The translations under genes were made by a program, and so were the position numbers. Below are positions 29,750 to 40,273 of a DNA stretch of 64,000 nucleotides, piece by piece (position 1 is the stretch's first letter; each line of letters opens with the position of its first letter). The notes below the pieces were generated by a model. That model made no database searches. It had not been told where the DNA came from and saw nothing but the letters and a program-made list of their open reading frames with translations. This DNA is from Cheilinus undulatus. Its lineage: Eukaryota; Chordata; Actinopteri; Labriformes; Labridae. The stretch covers positions 20,770,275 to 20,834,274 of the forward strand of contig NC_054881.1 of NCBI RefSeq assembly GCF_018320785.1. The letters run 5' to 3'.

Positions 29750-30030
29750 AGCATACAGTCAGGAGCCTCCACCTCTGACAGCCTCTGACCCCAAACCCTT
29801 CTCTCGCTTTAAATACAATTAAAAAAAAGAAAGAAAGTTTCCTGTACAGCCCATGTTTAAAATATTTAAACGTGATTCTTCAAACATCACAGAGAGAATA
29901 GAATAATTCACAGATTACATGATAGTCACTGAAGCAAAAGATTTAAGTTTGGTTGATTTTTTACATTTTGATGTCTTTGTTTTTAAAGTGAATACAGATG
30001 TCTGTGTCATGTGTAAAGATGATCAATAAA
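29750..30030 (+). other. 3' UTR and polyadenylation signal of coiled-coil gene
   Basis: AATAAA at 30025-30030, about 275 nt after the TAA stop, is a well-placed polyadenylation signal. No repeat was noticed in the UTR. Confidence 0.6.
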
Positions 30031-30599
30031 GGCTGATCTCAGTATGAACCTGAGTAAATAGTGAACTGGTAAATTTTAATTTTAAATTTCAAACATATTG
30101 GTAGGTTTGGATGGCTTTGTTCCCTTAGTAAATGAAATCATAATGTAAAAACTGCATGTGGCATTTACTCAGGATATTTTTGTCTGATGTAAAAATTTGT
30201 TTGATGATCTGAAACATTTAAGTCTGTCAAATATGCAAAAGAAAATAAAAAAGTGGAGGGGAAAATACTAAAAAGAGGTCTTGTTTGGTGCACAATCATC
30301 AATACACACGGTTACATTTTAAAACATAACACCGGTGTTGCTCGCGTTAGCATCAGCCCACTCAGTGCCAGTTATAAATGGCATATTGCTTTGGAAAATG
30401 TCTTTAAATGCTTCATAAAAAGATTTTCAGGGATCTAATATGGAAATTTTACATCACTTATGTTTACTAGAGCCAGACCTGTATATGAAAGAGGTTACAG
30501 ACTTGAATACTTGGTTTTGCTGTTGCACATAAGATGCCGAGACTCACTTTAAATGCCTTTAGATGAGGTTGTGTTTTCTGTGTTCACAGGAAAAAAAAC

Positions 30600-31060
30600 A
30601 TACACTATATGACCAAAAGTATTTGGTCCCACCTGTTGGTTTCTGAATCCAGCTGTGTCAATTAGATCTGTTATCACAGGTGTATAAATTCAAGCACCTA
30701 GCCTAGTCAACGTTTTTGATCCTGAATGTGTCGATCTATGGAGCTCACTAACTTCAAGTGTGGTACTGTTATGATGCCACCTTTGCAATAAGATGGTTTG
30801 TAATATTTCATCCCTGCTGGATATTCCACAGTCAGAAGCAAATGATATTATGAGAATGTGGAAGAGTTTAGGAACAACAGCAGCTCAGCCATAAAGCAGA
30901 AGACCACGCAAAACCACAGAGCAAGACCAAAGTGCCTTCAAATATCAAATAACTGGTACCTTAGAACAAGTGTTGTAACTTTCTCACCCCAGATAAGAGA
31001 CACAGCATTTAGGTTGGAGCTCAGTGCTACAGCTGTGTGGGTATGATGATGTAATAAGTG
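30600..31060 (+). mobile_element. Tc1-like transposon 5' fragment
   Basis: Starts with the terminus acactatatgaccaaaagta, then the ccacctgttggtttctgaat leader. A degenerate transposase start follows, whose reading resembles SMELTNFKCGT and later ISSLLDIPQ-like residues. It is truncated before the catalytic domain. The terminus is related to that of the element at 37668-38499. Confidence 0.6.
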
Positions 31061-31609
31061 TCATTATTGAATCAAAAGCGATTGGTCAACAGACTGAAAT
31101 TTGTATCAAATACAGTGAAATAAAATACTAGGACGCGTCTGCAAAAATGTCCAAATGGTGCAGTCCAGCACTGCGAAATAATGCAGGTAAATTTAATTTA
31201 ACCACTGTAAAAATATTGCTCATAAATTTGGAAATTAAATAGATTAATAAATTAAATAGATTAATTCATCAGTAAATGGTCAGGGAGAATGAGTGTCTGA
31301 GCAGCTTTACTAAAACTCCATTATTTCTTTTCATTAAAACTTTTCTTCCAAAAGGTAGGTAGATGATAGACAGACAGACAGACTGATAGATAGTCGTTTA
31401 TTTTCACTGCATTTTAAAAACACAAGGAAATAACGTTTAGCCGTCTCCTCTGTAGCAGCAAACACAATCGTCCAAGCGGTGGTTAGAAATCTGCAACCTC
31501 ACGTCATCCGTCCTGCTGGCGAGGGAGCGGACCCCCGGGAGAAAGATGCTCCGTACGTCAGGTTTTGGGGCAGCTATAGATGTATTTATATATATTGTAG
31601 AGATGCACC

Positions 31610-31690
31610 CAAGTCATTTTTTGCAAGTCCAAGTCAAGTCACAAGTCTTTGGTCACAAGTCCAAGTCAAGTCTCAAGTCTCCGATGGTTG
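31610..31690. repeat. Short caagtccaagtcaagtc repeat
   Basis: Tandem-like copies of CAAGTCCAAGTCAAGTC and variants, a common fragment type in fish DNA transposon interiors. Confidence 0.45.
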
Positions 31691-31869
31691 TAATGAGCGT
31701 TCTATGATCTGCCTCTGACGTCCAGTCTGCTTAGACCACTGTATCGTTCTGTCTAAGGAATCTAAATCCAGTACTGTATTGTCACTATCAGCAGGGTGGG
31801 GTATTGTCTGTGGACGGCTTGCCGGGGTGTGTGCATGTGTACACTTACATATGAACAGGGCATGACATT

Positions 31870-32895
31870 AATTTTTTTCACAGCAGCCACTGTGACTAAT
31901 GGTTACTAGCCACTCAATGTTTCCACTAGCCACAGTGCCCTCTTGGGAGCGAAAACACATGTTAAAGTGTCCTCTTGGGAGCCAAAACACACGCTAAAGT
32001 GCCCTTTAGAGCCAAAACACGTGCTAAAGTGCCCTCGAGAGCCAAAACCCATGCCAAAGTGCCCTCTTGGGAGCCAAAATGCGTGTTAAAGAGCCCTCTT
32101 GGGAGGCAAAACACACATTAAAGTGCCCTCTTGGGGGGCAAAATGCCTGTTAAAATGCCCTCTTGGGAGGCAAAGCGTGTGTTAAAGTGTCCTCTTGGGA
32201 GCCAAAACACATGTTAAAGTGCCCTTAAGAGCAAAAACACATGCTAAAGTGCCCTCTTGGGAGGCAAAACACACTTAAGTGGCCCCTTGGCTGGTTAAAA
32301 CATGATGAACCGCCACTTGGGGGGCAAAAATGTTTGTTTCAGTTCCCTCCTCATTGGCAAAACACATCAAACTGCTCCCTTGGGTGAAGAAAACACACTA
32401 AAATCCAGAAGACCATTAGGACCAAGAGTACTATGAAACATTACTGTTGCAATGACTTTTATGTTGGGCCCGTTTTTGATCTATATTGAGCTAAAACTAT
32501 ATCTCACAGAACCAGTTTGGATTATCTGGTGCTAATATGGTGTTAAAATTCACTAAAATACAGGAAATGGCATCTACTTAATTGAAAATGTTCTGTGGGA
32601 AGACCCCCAGACCCCCTAGGGATTTATTTATTTATTTCTGTATGTTCTTCACAGTCCAACATTGAATCTACACAGTTCTTGTGGATGCTGATCCTAGCTA
32701 CAAACTAACCTGAGTGGTCTGTCTAGTTAGTCTGTTTTAAGGCTATATAATGTGCCATTTGTATAACATATAAACATGTCTAAAGTGGCCTCTTCAGTGG
32801 CAAACTTAGTGCCTTCTTCAGTGGCGAGAATGTGCTGTATGTGCCCTTTTTTCTCTTTTTGCCCCTGCCCTTGAAAAAGTCTGTGCACGCCACTG
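31870..32895. mobile_element. hAT-like minisatellite element, inverted partner copy
   Basis: The right terminus GTGCACGCCACTG (ending 32895) and about 600 bp inward (32300-32895) are nearly identical to the reverse complement of 34769-35330. The outer part is a 32-bp minisatellite (31930-32290). It differs by a small insertion near 32805 that duplicates the gcctcttcagtggc motif. Its left terminus is not clear, and no target duplication was found, so it may be truncated. Confidence 0.65.
31930..32290. repeat. 32-bp minisatellite (left copy)
   Basis: About eleven units of AGTGCCCTCTTGGGAGCCAA + AACACACGCTAA (32 bp) with small length variants. The array forms the outer part of the left hAT-like copy. 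Confidence 0.85.
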
Positions 32896-32898
32896 AGG

Positions 32899-34400
32899 CA
32901 GAGTGCCTATAAAACATGTTCACCCTCTTGGATATTTTAGCCTTTTATTGATAATCAGTTATGGTCAATATAATCTGGATGTTTTTGGCAAACCAAATTG
33001 TACAACAAAACCTCTTTAAAGTCAAGTGAAAACAGATTTCTACAACATGATGTCGATTAAATAAAAATATGTAATGTAAAATAAGTGATGGCATAAATAT
33101 TAATCCCCTTCAACTCAGTATGTTGTAGATCCATCTTTGGCTACTATCACAGCCCTAAGTCTGTGTGGATAGGTCAGGCTTGTACATGTGAACACCACTG
33201 TTTTACTCCATTCTTCTTTGCAAAACTGCTCAAGCTCTGTCAGGTTACACATGGATTTGGACGTGAATGGCCCCTTCTAAGTCCAGGCATAAATTTTCTG
33301 TTTGATTGAGGTCTGGGCTTTGACTGGGCCACTCCAGAACATTCACCTTGTTGTCTTTAAACCATTTCTGTGCAGCTTTCACGGTATGCCTCAGGTCATC
33401 GTCTTACTGGAGAATAAGTCTTCTTCCAAACCATAGTTCTCTTACAGACTGAATAAGATTGTCCTCCAGGATTTTCATATATTTTGCACCTTTCATTTCA
33501 CCCTCTACCTTTTAGAGCTTTCCAGGTCTGAGAAGCATCCCCACAGCATGATGCTGCCACCACCGGCTCCACAGTTTGGATGGTGTGTTTGTGCAGTGTT
33601 TGTTGTCTGATGGCCAAAAAGCACCACTGTGGTCTCATCAGACCAAAGAGTTTTCTTCCACTTGGTCCTCCACATGCCTTTTTGGCAAACTCTAGTTAAG
33701 ATTTCACAAGTGTTTTCTTCAACAGTGACTATCTCTTTGAAACTCTCCCATAAAGCTTTCACTGGTGAAGAACCTGGGCAGCAGTTGTTGTATGCAGAGT
33801 CTCTTTCATCTCAGTTGCTGAGTTTATAACACCCTCAGAGCAGTCATAGGTGTCTTGGTGGCCTCTCTCTACATATGTGCCATATTCCTTCCATTTCTTG
33901 ATGATGGATTTAACTGAATTCTGGGGGATGTTCGATGCCTTAGAGTTTTTTTGTATCCATCCTCTGACCAACACTTTTCAATAACTTTTTCTCTGAGTCT
34001 CTTGGGGTGTTTTCTTGTCATCATCGTGTAATGGTAGCCAGGAATACTGATTAACCAGTGACTGGACCTTCCAGACACAGGTGTCTTTACACTACAATCA
34101 CTTGAGACACATTCACTGCACTCAGGCGATCCCATTTCTTAAGTTGGAAACTACTAGCACCAATTAGTTTGACCTCTGATGAACTAAAGGGGAGAATATT
34201 CATGCAGTCACTTATTTTACAGTACATATTTTTAGGATTCTATTGGCATTATTTTACAGAAATATGTTTTCACTTCAACATTAAAAAGGCTTTAGTAATT
34301 TTTTTTTTTAAAAAGAAAAACAAAAAAAGTTTATTATGGCCATGATTGAATTATAAATATATTTTTTGTTAAATCGCGTTGACAGAAAAAGACAGCGCCT
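32899..34400 (-). pseudogene. Inactive Tc1-like transposon, minus-strand transposase
   Basis: Read on the minus strand, fragments in different frames cover a Tc1 transposase. They are KHPKRLREKVIEKC, then SNIPQNSVKSIIKKWKEYGT (paired-type DNA-binding part), then TKWKKTLWSDETTVVLFGHQ and GGGSIMLWGCFS (DDE catalytic part). Several frameshifts and stops break the frame, so it is dead. Imperfect inverted ends are visible as cagttatggtcaatataat at about 32958 and ttattatggccatgattgaa near 34331. A related partial copy lies at 49180-49625. It sits between the two inverted hAT-like copies. Confidence 0.75.
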
Positions 34401-34768
34401 GTACATAGTATAAGTTTACAAATGTAGAAACCCTTTTTCCATTTTACATTGAAGCCAAATTTTTGAGGATGAAATAAAAAACTTTAAATGATATTCTGTT
34501 AACATGGCTGAATAGAAGTGATTGCACAAAAGTGTATAGGGGAAAAATTCCCTTTAAAGCTTCTTTGAAGATTTTTTTTAAAGGGTGATGAAACAGACTG
34601 AAATGAGAAACACTGCCTCTGTTTGAACTATAAAACAAAACAGGACCATTAGAGCTGAGATTGATTAATTATATATAGGCTGACGAAGAAGCTAACAGCG
34701 GAAGAGCCCTCCTTCATGCCAAAGATTCATTGTGAGTTTCATGTTAAACAGATTTTTCATCTCAATAC

Positions 34769-35947
34769 CAGAGTGTGCACAGACTTTTTCAAGGGCAGGG
34801 GCGAAAAGAAAAAAAGGGCACATACAGCGCGTTCTCGCCACTGAAGAGGCCACTTTAGACATGTTTATATGTTATACAAATGGCACATTATATAGCCTTA
34901 AAACAGACTAACTAGACAGACCACTCAGGTTAGTTTGTAGCTAGGATCAGCATCCACAAGAACTGTGTAGATTCAATGTTGGACTGTGAAGAACATACAG
35001 AAATAAATAAATAAATCCCTAGGGGGTCTGGGGGTCTTCCCACAGAACATTTTCAATTAAGTAGATGCCATTTCCTGTATTCTAGTGCATTTTAACACCA
35101 TATTAGCACCAGATAATCCAAACTGGTTCTGTGAGATATAGTTTTAGCTCAATATAGATCAAAAACGGGCCCAACATAAAAGTCATTGCAACAGTAATGT
35201 TTCATAGTACTCTTGGTCCTAATGGTCCTCTGGAGTTTAGTGTGTTTTCTTCACCCAAGGGAGCAGTTTGATGTGTTTTGCCAATGAGGAGGGAACTGAA
35301 ACACACCTTTTTGCCCCCCAAGTGGCGGTTCATCATGTTTTAACCAGCCAAGGGGGCAGTTTAGTGTGTTTTGCCAACCAAGAGGGCACTTTAGCACGCA
35401 TTTTGGCTCCCAAGAGGACACTTTAGCATGTGTTTTGACTCCAAAGAGGACACTTTAACACGCATTTTGCCAACCAAGAGGGCACTTTAGCACGTATTTT
35501 GGCTCCCAAGAGGACACTTTAGCATGTGTTTTGACTCCAAAGAGGACACTTTAGCATGTGTTTTGACTCCAAAGAGGACACTTTAACACGCATTTTGCCT
35601 CCCAAGAGGGCACTTTAGCATGTGTTTTGGCTCCAAAGAGGACACTTTAGCATGTGTTTTGGCTCCAAAGAGGACACTTTAGCACGCATTTTGCCAACCA
35701 AGAGGGCACTTTAACACGTATTTTGGCTCCCAAGAGGGCACTTTAGCATGTGTTTTGGCTCCAAAGAGGACACTTTAGCATGTGTTTTGACTCCAAAGAG
35801 GACACTTTAGCACGCATTTTGCCAACCAAGAGGGCACTTTAACACGTATTTTGGCTCCCAAGAGGGCACTTTAGCTCCTGTTTTTCAACAATTGGGCCAC
35901 GAGGGGGGGCGACTGCCCCCCCACCCCCTGTCCCGTGCACACCACTG
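34769..35947. mobile_element. hAT-like element with 32-bp minisatellite and 8-bp target duplication
   Basis: The element starts CAGAGTGTGCACAGAC at 34769 and ends GTCCCGTGCACACCACTG at 35947, imperfect inverted termini of the CAGTGG..GTGCAC type. It is flanked by perfect 8-bp duplications CTCAATAC (34761-34768 and 35948-35955). The unique part is 34769-35300, the tandem array 35300-35880, and a C-rich tail precedes the right terminus. There is no transposase frame. The near-identity of its unique part to the copy at 32300-32895 suggests recent activity. Confidence 0.8.
35300..35880. repeat. 32-bp minisatellite (right copy)
   Basis: About 17 units close to CACTTTAGCATGTGTTTTGG + CTCCAAAGAGGA, the reverse complement of the left array. 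Higher-order patterns are visible: a block with ccaaccaagaggg units alternates with ctccaaagagga units, as expected from recent expansion. Confidence 0.85.
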
Positions 35948-36229
35948 CTCAATACATTACAGCAATGACATACGACATACAGCCAACTTCTGCACAGCTT
36001 TCAAACTTCATCACAGGAGCTTTAATAATGAAACATATCCATCTTTAAACGTTATCAAAAACATGTGGAATCATTAGTGGTCAGTGGCAGAGTAGATTTA
36101 ATGGCTGCACTGAGGGGTGATTATGTGTCAGATATCAAACATCTAGTCTATTAAATATTGCAAAAGGCTATCTGTTTGAGCTAGATTAAAATGTCATTCA
36201 TGACATGCTGACCCATAATGACGCACTAA

Positions 36230-36859
36230 TCCCAGATGAATACGTCACTGAACGGACAGATGCTCAGTTATTTCTGCGCTCGGACAGCTGATTTTTTTTT
36301 GTTTTGTCTTTCCTGTTAAACCCGCCCCTCAGGTGACCATGTGTTTTACCCAGAGTGCTCAGAGAGAGAGAGAAAAAGGTGCACTGAGAACGCGCGCGTG
36401 ATGGGTGTGAGTACAGCCGGTGTGCAGGAGGTGCAGCCGGGATGCTGACTGTAAGGCGCACAGCAGCTCCGGACAAACTGCTCTTCGCTGTGGACAGTCA
36501 TCAGTAGGAGGAGGTAAAAGATACATTTAAAAAAAAAAAAAAATCAGCTGCTGTGTTGATATCAGCATGCACGAGTCCGGACACATCACGCGTGACCGCC
36601 TCCTGTCCTGACAGGGCTGCAGACAGCGCGGTCTGCACCGTGACGGAGACGTCCGCGGTCCCCGGTACCGACGGCTTTCATCCGACCTGCAGGGTGCAGC
36701 TGCTGGGTCTCTGAATCCGGTCATTAAATCCATCTTCGACTTTATGTGACATTCCAGCGGCGCTGATTGACGTGCAGAGGGAGACTGGTGCTCTTCCTCC
36801 TTTGGAATTTATAAGATCACCTTTACGGTTCACCTTGGAATCACAAAAACGCGCACAAG
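36230..36859 (+). promoter_or_regulatory. inpp5j: CpG-rich promoter and 5' UTR exon(s) of inpp5j
   Basis: A CpG-rich patch (gagaacgcgcgcgtgatggg; cacatcacgcgtgaccg) ends in GCACAAG|gtaaga at 36859. This is a good donor with no usable long frame before it, so a 5' UTR exon spliced to 40270 is likely. A second donor-like site lies near 36514. Confidence 0.5.
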
Positions 36860-37667
36860 GTAAGATGAATCTTTTCAGGAGGTCAGCGAGGCAAGGATGC
36901 TTCTGCAGCTGCATGTTTGTGTTGATTTTGTTTGTGAAGATGTGCTTCCTGGTGTTTTAAATGAGATCAGGCTGGCACCTCTGTAGAAGAGGGAGCTGTC
37001 ATTCACACTAGCAGACTCATGGACTGTGAAATCTAAAAAACAAGGGCCTGTTTTTTTGTTATTTAATCTCTGAAAGTTGCTCTCTCACTTTTGAAGTTGA
37101 TTCAATCCAGCCCTGTCTGAACTCCTTCTCTCTGGAGCTTTGTTTGTCAGGTTACTACTGTAGTCTCATGGAAGAGATCCTGATTTACATATCATGAATG
37201 ATTAAATGAGGTGTATAATTTCTGTGTGGGAGGGCAGGTAAACAATAAGGAAGGAGGCCGTGTTTTTCCTAGTGACCTACAGTATCTGTTGACATTGTCT
37301 GATGTGCTCCATCGTCCTCTGGTTTCTCAGCAGGAGGAAATGCTTTCACTGGTGAGACTTGAGGTGCTGATACCATCCCATAATGAACACCAACAGTATT
37401 CTCTTTTGCTTTGTAAGAGGGTCAGGGGCTAATTAATGTTGCTAGGCAACAAGAATATGATCCAGGGCGAGAGGCCCAAAGTTAGTTCTTCAACGCACAG
37501 CTGGAGGATAAAAACTCCAGCTCTGTAATAACGTCCATTTTTAATGTGCTGAAGTATTCTCTTTAATGCTCCCTGATAACATATTCTACAGGAAGACAGT
37601 GGAATATTAATCTGACAGCTTTACCATCTAGCAACACTGCAGATTCAAATTATTAGCATTATATCAA

Positions 37668-38499
37668 CTACACTATGCTGACAAAAGCATTATGCTGCCT
37701 CACCTTTACACCTACAGGGGCCTTAATGACATTGTGTCCAAATAAATGTACTTTAATATGGGGCTGCCCCCTTTTGCCGCCATAACTGCCTCCTCTCTTC
37801 CTGGAATTTGTGCCCATTTATTCTGTGGAGCATTCATGAGGTCAGGCACTGACTAACTTGTTCCAGTTAATTCCAAAGGGGCTCAATGGAGTTGAGTTCT
37901 TCTACACTGAACTCATCAAACCATGTCTTTATAGTCCTTGCTTTGTGCACTGTAACACAGTTATGTTGGAATAGAAAAGAGCCGCCCTGAAACTGTTGCC
38001 ATAAAGTTGGAAGCGTAGCATTGTCCAAAATGTCTTTGTATGCTTGAAGTATCACTCCACAGAACACGTTTCCACTGCTCCAGCGTCAGTGTGCTCTACA
38101 CCACTCCATCTGACCCTTGTCATTGGGCTTCCCGCTGCAGTTTTGCGCTCACATTAATACCAGCAGAACTTTTCAACAATGGAATCAGTAGAGCGCTGGC
38201 GACTTTGACACACCATGCACCTTAGTAGTTGTAGATTTTACGTGGTCTTTCGCTTTGTGGCTGAGTTGCTGTTGTTCCTAAACGCTTCCACTTTCTAATT
38301 GTATCACTTACAGTTGACTGTGGGATATTCAGCAAGGATGGAATTTCAAGAAACGTCTTATTGCAAAGGTGGCATCAATCCCAGTGCTGCATGGAGACTG
38401 CATGGCTGGGTGCTTGATTTAATACACCTGTGGCAACAGGTCTGATTGAAACACTTGAATTCAACAGGTGTGGCCAAATACTTTTGTCTATAAATTGTA
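37668..38499 (-). pseudogene. Deleted Tc1-like transposon, minus-strand transposase C-terminus
   Basis: The imperfect termini are tacactatgctgacaaaagc at the left and acttttgtctataaattgta at the right (inverted). Minus-strand residues include AYKDILDNATLPTLWQQFQG, then FQHNCVTVHKARTIKTWF and SIEPLWN. These match the C-terminal end of Tc1 transposases, with substitutions in the normally conserved FQHDNAP region. At about 830 bp it is internally deleted. Confidence 0.72.
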
Positions 38500-38829
38500 T
38501 GACAAACACAAAACAAATGATGAAGTAGGGGTAGAATTTGCCCTGCCAGTACAGGCAGTAGCATCATAAAGACATTTGTTAGTTCATAACAACAGAAGCC
38601 TGAAGAAACAGTGTGTCCGTACATTTTATTTCCCAGCTCATGATTTTGATGGAGTTGTAAATTAGTATCATATGAGAGCCAGTGTTGTTGGCCCAAGATA
38701 ACAAGACAATGAAGTCAAGACTGTGGGAAAACAACCAAAGTTCATTATCATAAATGAACTATGTGACATAAAATACATGGCTGCATGTATGCACTGGACG
38801 TGCAGCCTTAACTACAACCACAAAACAGG

Positions 38830-39560
38830 ACCAATCTCATAAACCCATATTTTATTCACAACAGAATATAAAAAACATATCAGATGTTAAAACTAAGACA
38901 TTTGACCATTTCATGAAAAAATAATAGCTCATTTTGAATTTGATAGCAGCAACATGTCTCAAAAAAGTAGGGACAGGGCAATAAAAGGCTGAATAAAAAC
39001 TAGCTGGAGGAGCATTCTGCAACTAATTAGGTTGACTGGCAACAGGTCAGAAACATGACAGGAGCATTTTAGAGAGGCAGAGTCTCTCAGAAGTAAAGAT
39101 GGACAGAATTTCACTAATCTGCAAAAAAAACGACATCTAAAAAATGTGCAACAATTTCAGGAAAATGTTCCTTGATGTAAAGCCTTCAAGTATCCCAATA
39201 TCTACAGTACATAATATCATCCAAAAAATCTGGAGAAATCTCTGGGCAAGGGGCTGAAGGTCAGTATTGGATGTTCATGATCTTTCCTCAGGTGGCGGTG
39301 CATTAAAGACAGGCATGATTCTGTTCTGGAAATCACTGCATGGGCTCAGGAACGTTTCCAGAAATCATTGTCTGACAGCACAGTTCACCATGCCATCAGC
39401 AAATACAAGTTGAAGCTGTATCATGCAGAGAAGAAGGTATATGTGAATACAATCCAGAAACGCTGCTGTCTTTTCAGGGCCAAAGCTCCTTTAAAATGGA
39501 CTGAGGTAAAATGGAAAACTGTTCTGTGGTCAGATGAATCAAAGTCTGAAATTATTTTTT
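38830..39560 (+). pseudogene. Tc1/mariner transposon relic, plus-strand transposase
   Basis: Begins near ttttattcacaacagaat, then the leader words ggagcattttagagagg and gtctctcagaagtaaagatg. A broken transposase frame ends VKWKTVLWSDESKSEIIF at 39562, containing the WSDES catalytic motif. It is truncated beyond that. Same family as the minus-strand copy at 26280-27255. Confidence 0.68.
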
Positions 39561-39729
39561 GAAACCATGAATGCCTGCTGTCCTTATATTTGTGCTGCTC
39601 ACTTGGACCACAGTCATTCTCTGCCATCAGTTGTGAGTTTAATCTCCTAAACTTGGGCACCACTAGATATTCCAAGGTGGAGAAGGGACCAGCCCTTCTG
39701 CTCAGCATGCCACCCTTTGCAGTTTACAT

Positions 39730-40030
39730 CTTGGATTGAACTGAGGACTCTGCACTCCGTAAGGTGTATTTCCTAAACTGTAAAACAATACTTTGTTTCA
39801 TGATGCGAAAATTCTTTTCTTGGATCAAATCCTGTTTGAAAATGACCTTGCTATGTGGAGTTTGCATGATCTCCCTGACTGTGCTTGTGTGGGTTCTTTC
39901 CAGTCACTCTGGCTTCCTCCCACAGTCCAAAAACATGCTCGTTAGATTAATTAAAGACTGTTAATGGCCTGTAGGTGTGGGCATTAGCGTAGCTGCTTGT
40001 TTGTCTCTAAATGTCAGACCTGTGATTTAC
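39730..40030 (+). repeat. SINE (GTGTGGAGTTTGCATG-type)
   Basis: Carries the well-known fish SINE/RTE-like core words atgtggagtttgcatgatct and cttcctcccacagtccaaaa acatgc, then a tgtaggtgtg region and a gacctgtgat-type 3' part. A reverse copy is at 55865-56095. Confidence 0.6.
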
Positions 40031-40273
40031 TAGTGACCAATAAATATAGAGACTCTTTCATCATTCTTTCAAATCTTTTTAAATGTTTTTCTGTGTTTAT
40101 TGATGGTCTGATGAATATTCTATAAATGGTGTGAAAGATGCATGTTTTACTGCTGACTGCCAAGCAAATTGCCCTTTCCAGGGATAATAAAGGCAACCTT
40201 GAACCCTGAACCTTGAGTTGTGACAACCCTCTTGTGAATAGCCTTGTTCTTTTGTTCTTCCTGCTTTAGGTTG

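Larger units (their letters stand above)
30031..36230. other. Repeat-dense intergenic region before inpp5j
   Basis: Most of this 6.2 kb is transposon: a Tc1 end (30600-31060), two inverted copies of a minisatellite hAT-like element (about 31870-32895 and 34769-35947), and a dead Tc1 between them (32899-34400). A short caagtccaagtcaagtc repeat occurs at 31610-31680 and a gaca/gata run near 31365-31395. I see no host gene. Confidence 0.6.
36860..40269 (+). other. inpp5j: Probable inpp5j 5' UTR intron
   Basis: Contains a Tc1-like relic (37668-38499), a Tc1/mariner relic (38830-39560), a SINE (39730-40030) and a LINE-type tail near 40160-40220. The 36960-37660 stretch shows nothing recognisable. 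Confidence 0.45.

Noticed and set aside
31479-31718. 79-codon frame beginning MVRNLQPHVIRPAGEGADPR
   Set aside because: Upstream GC-rich part is tempting as a first exon, but it runs into the caagtcc repeat and has no splice partner or family match.
31870-35955. Single foldback transposon spanning both inverted copies
   Set aside because: The right copy alone has matching termini and an 8-bp target duplication, and the outer ends of the two copies do not match.
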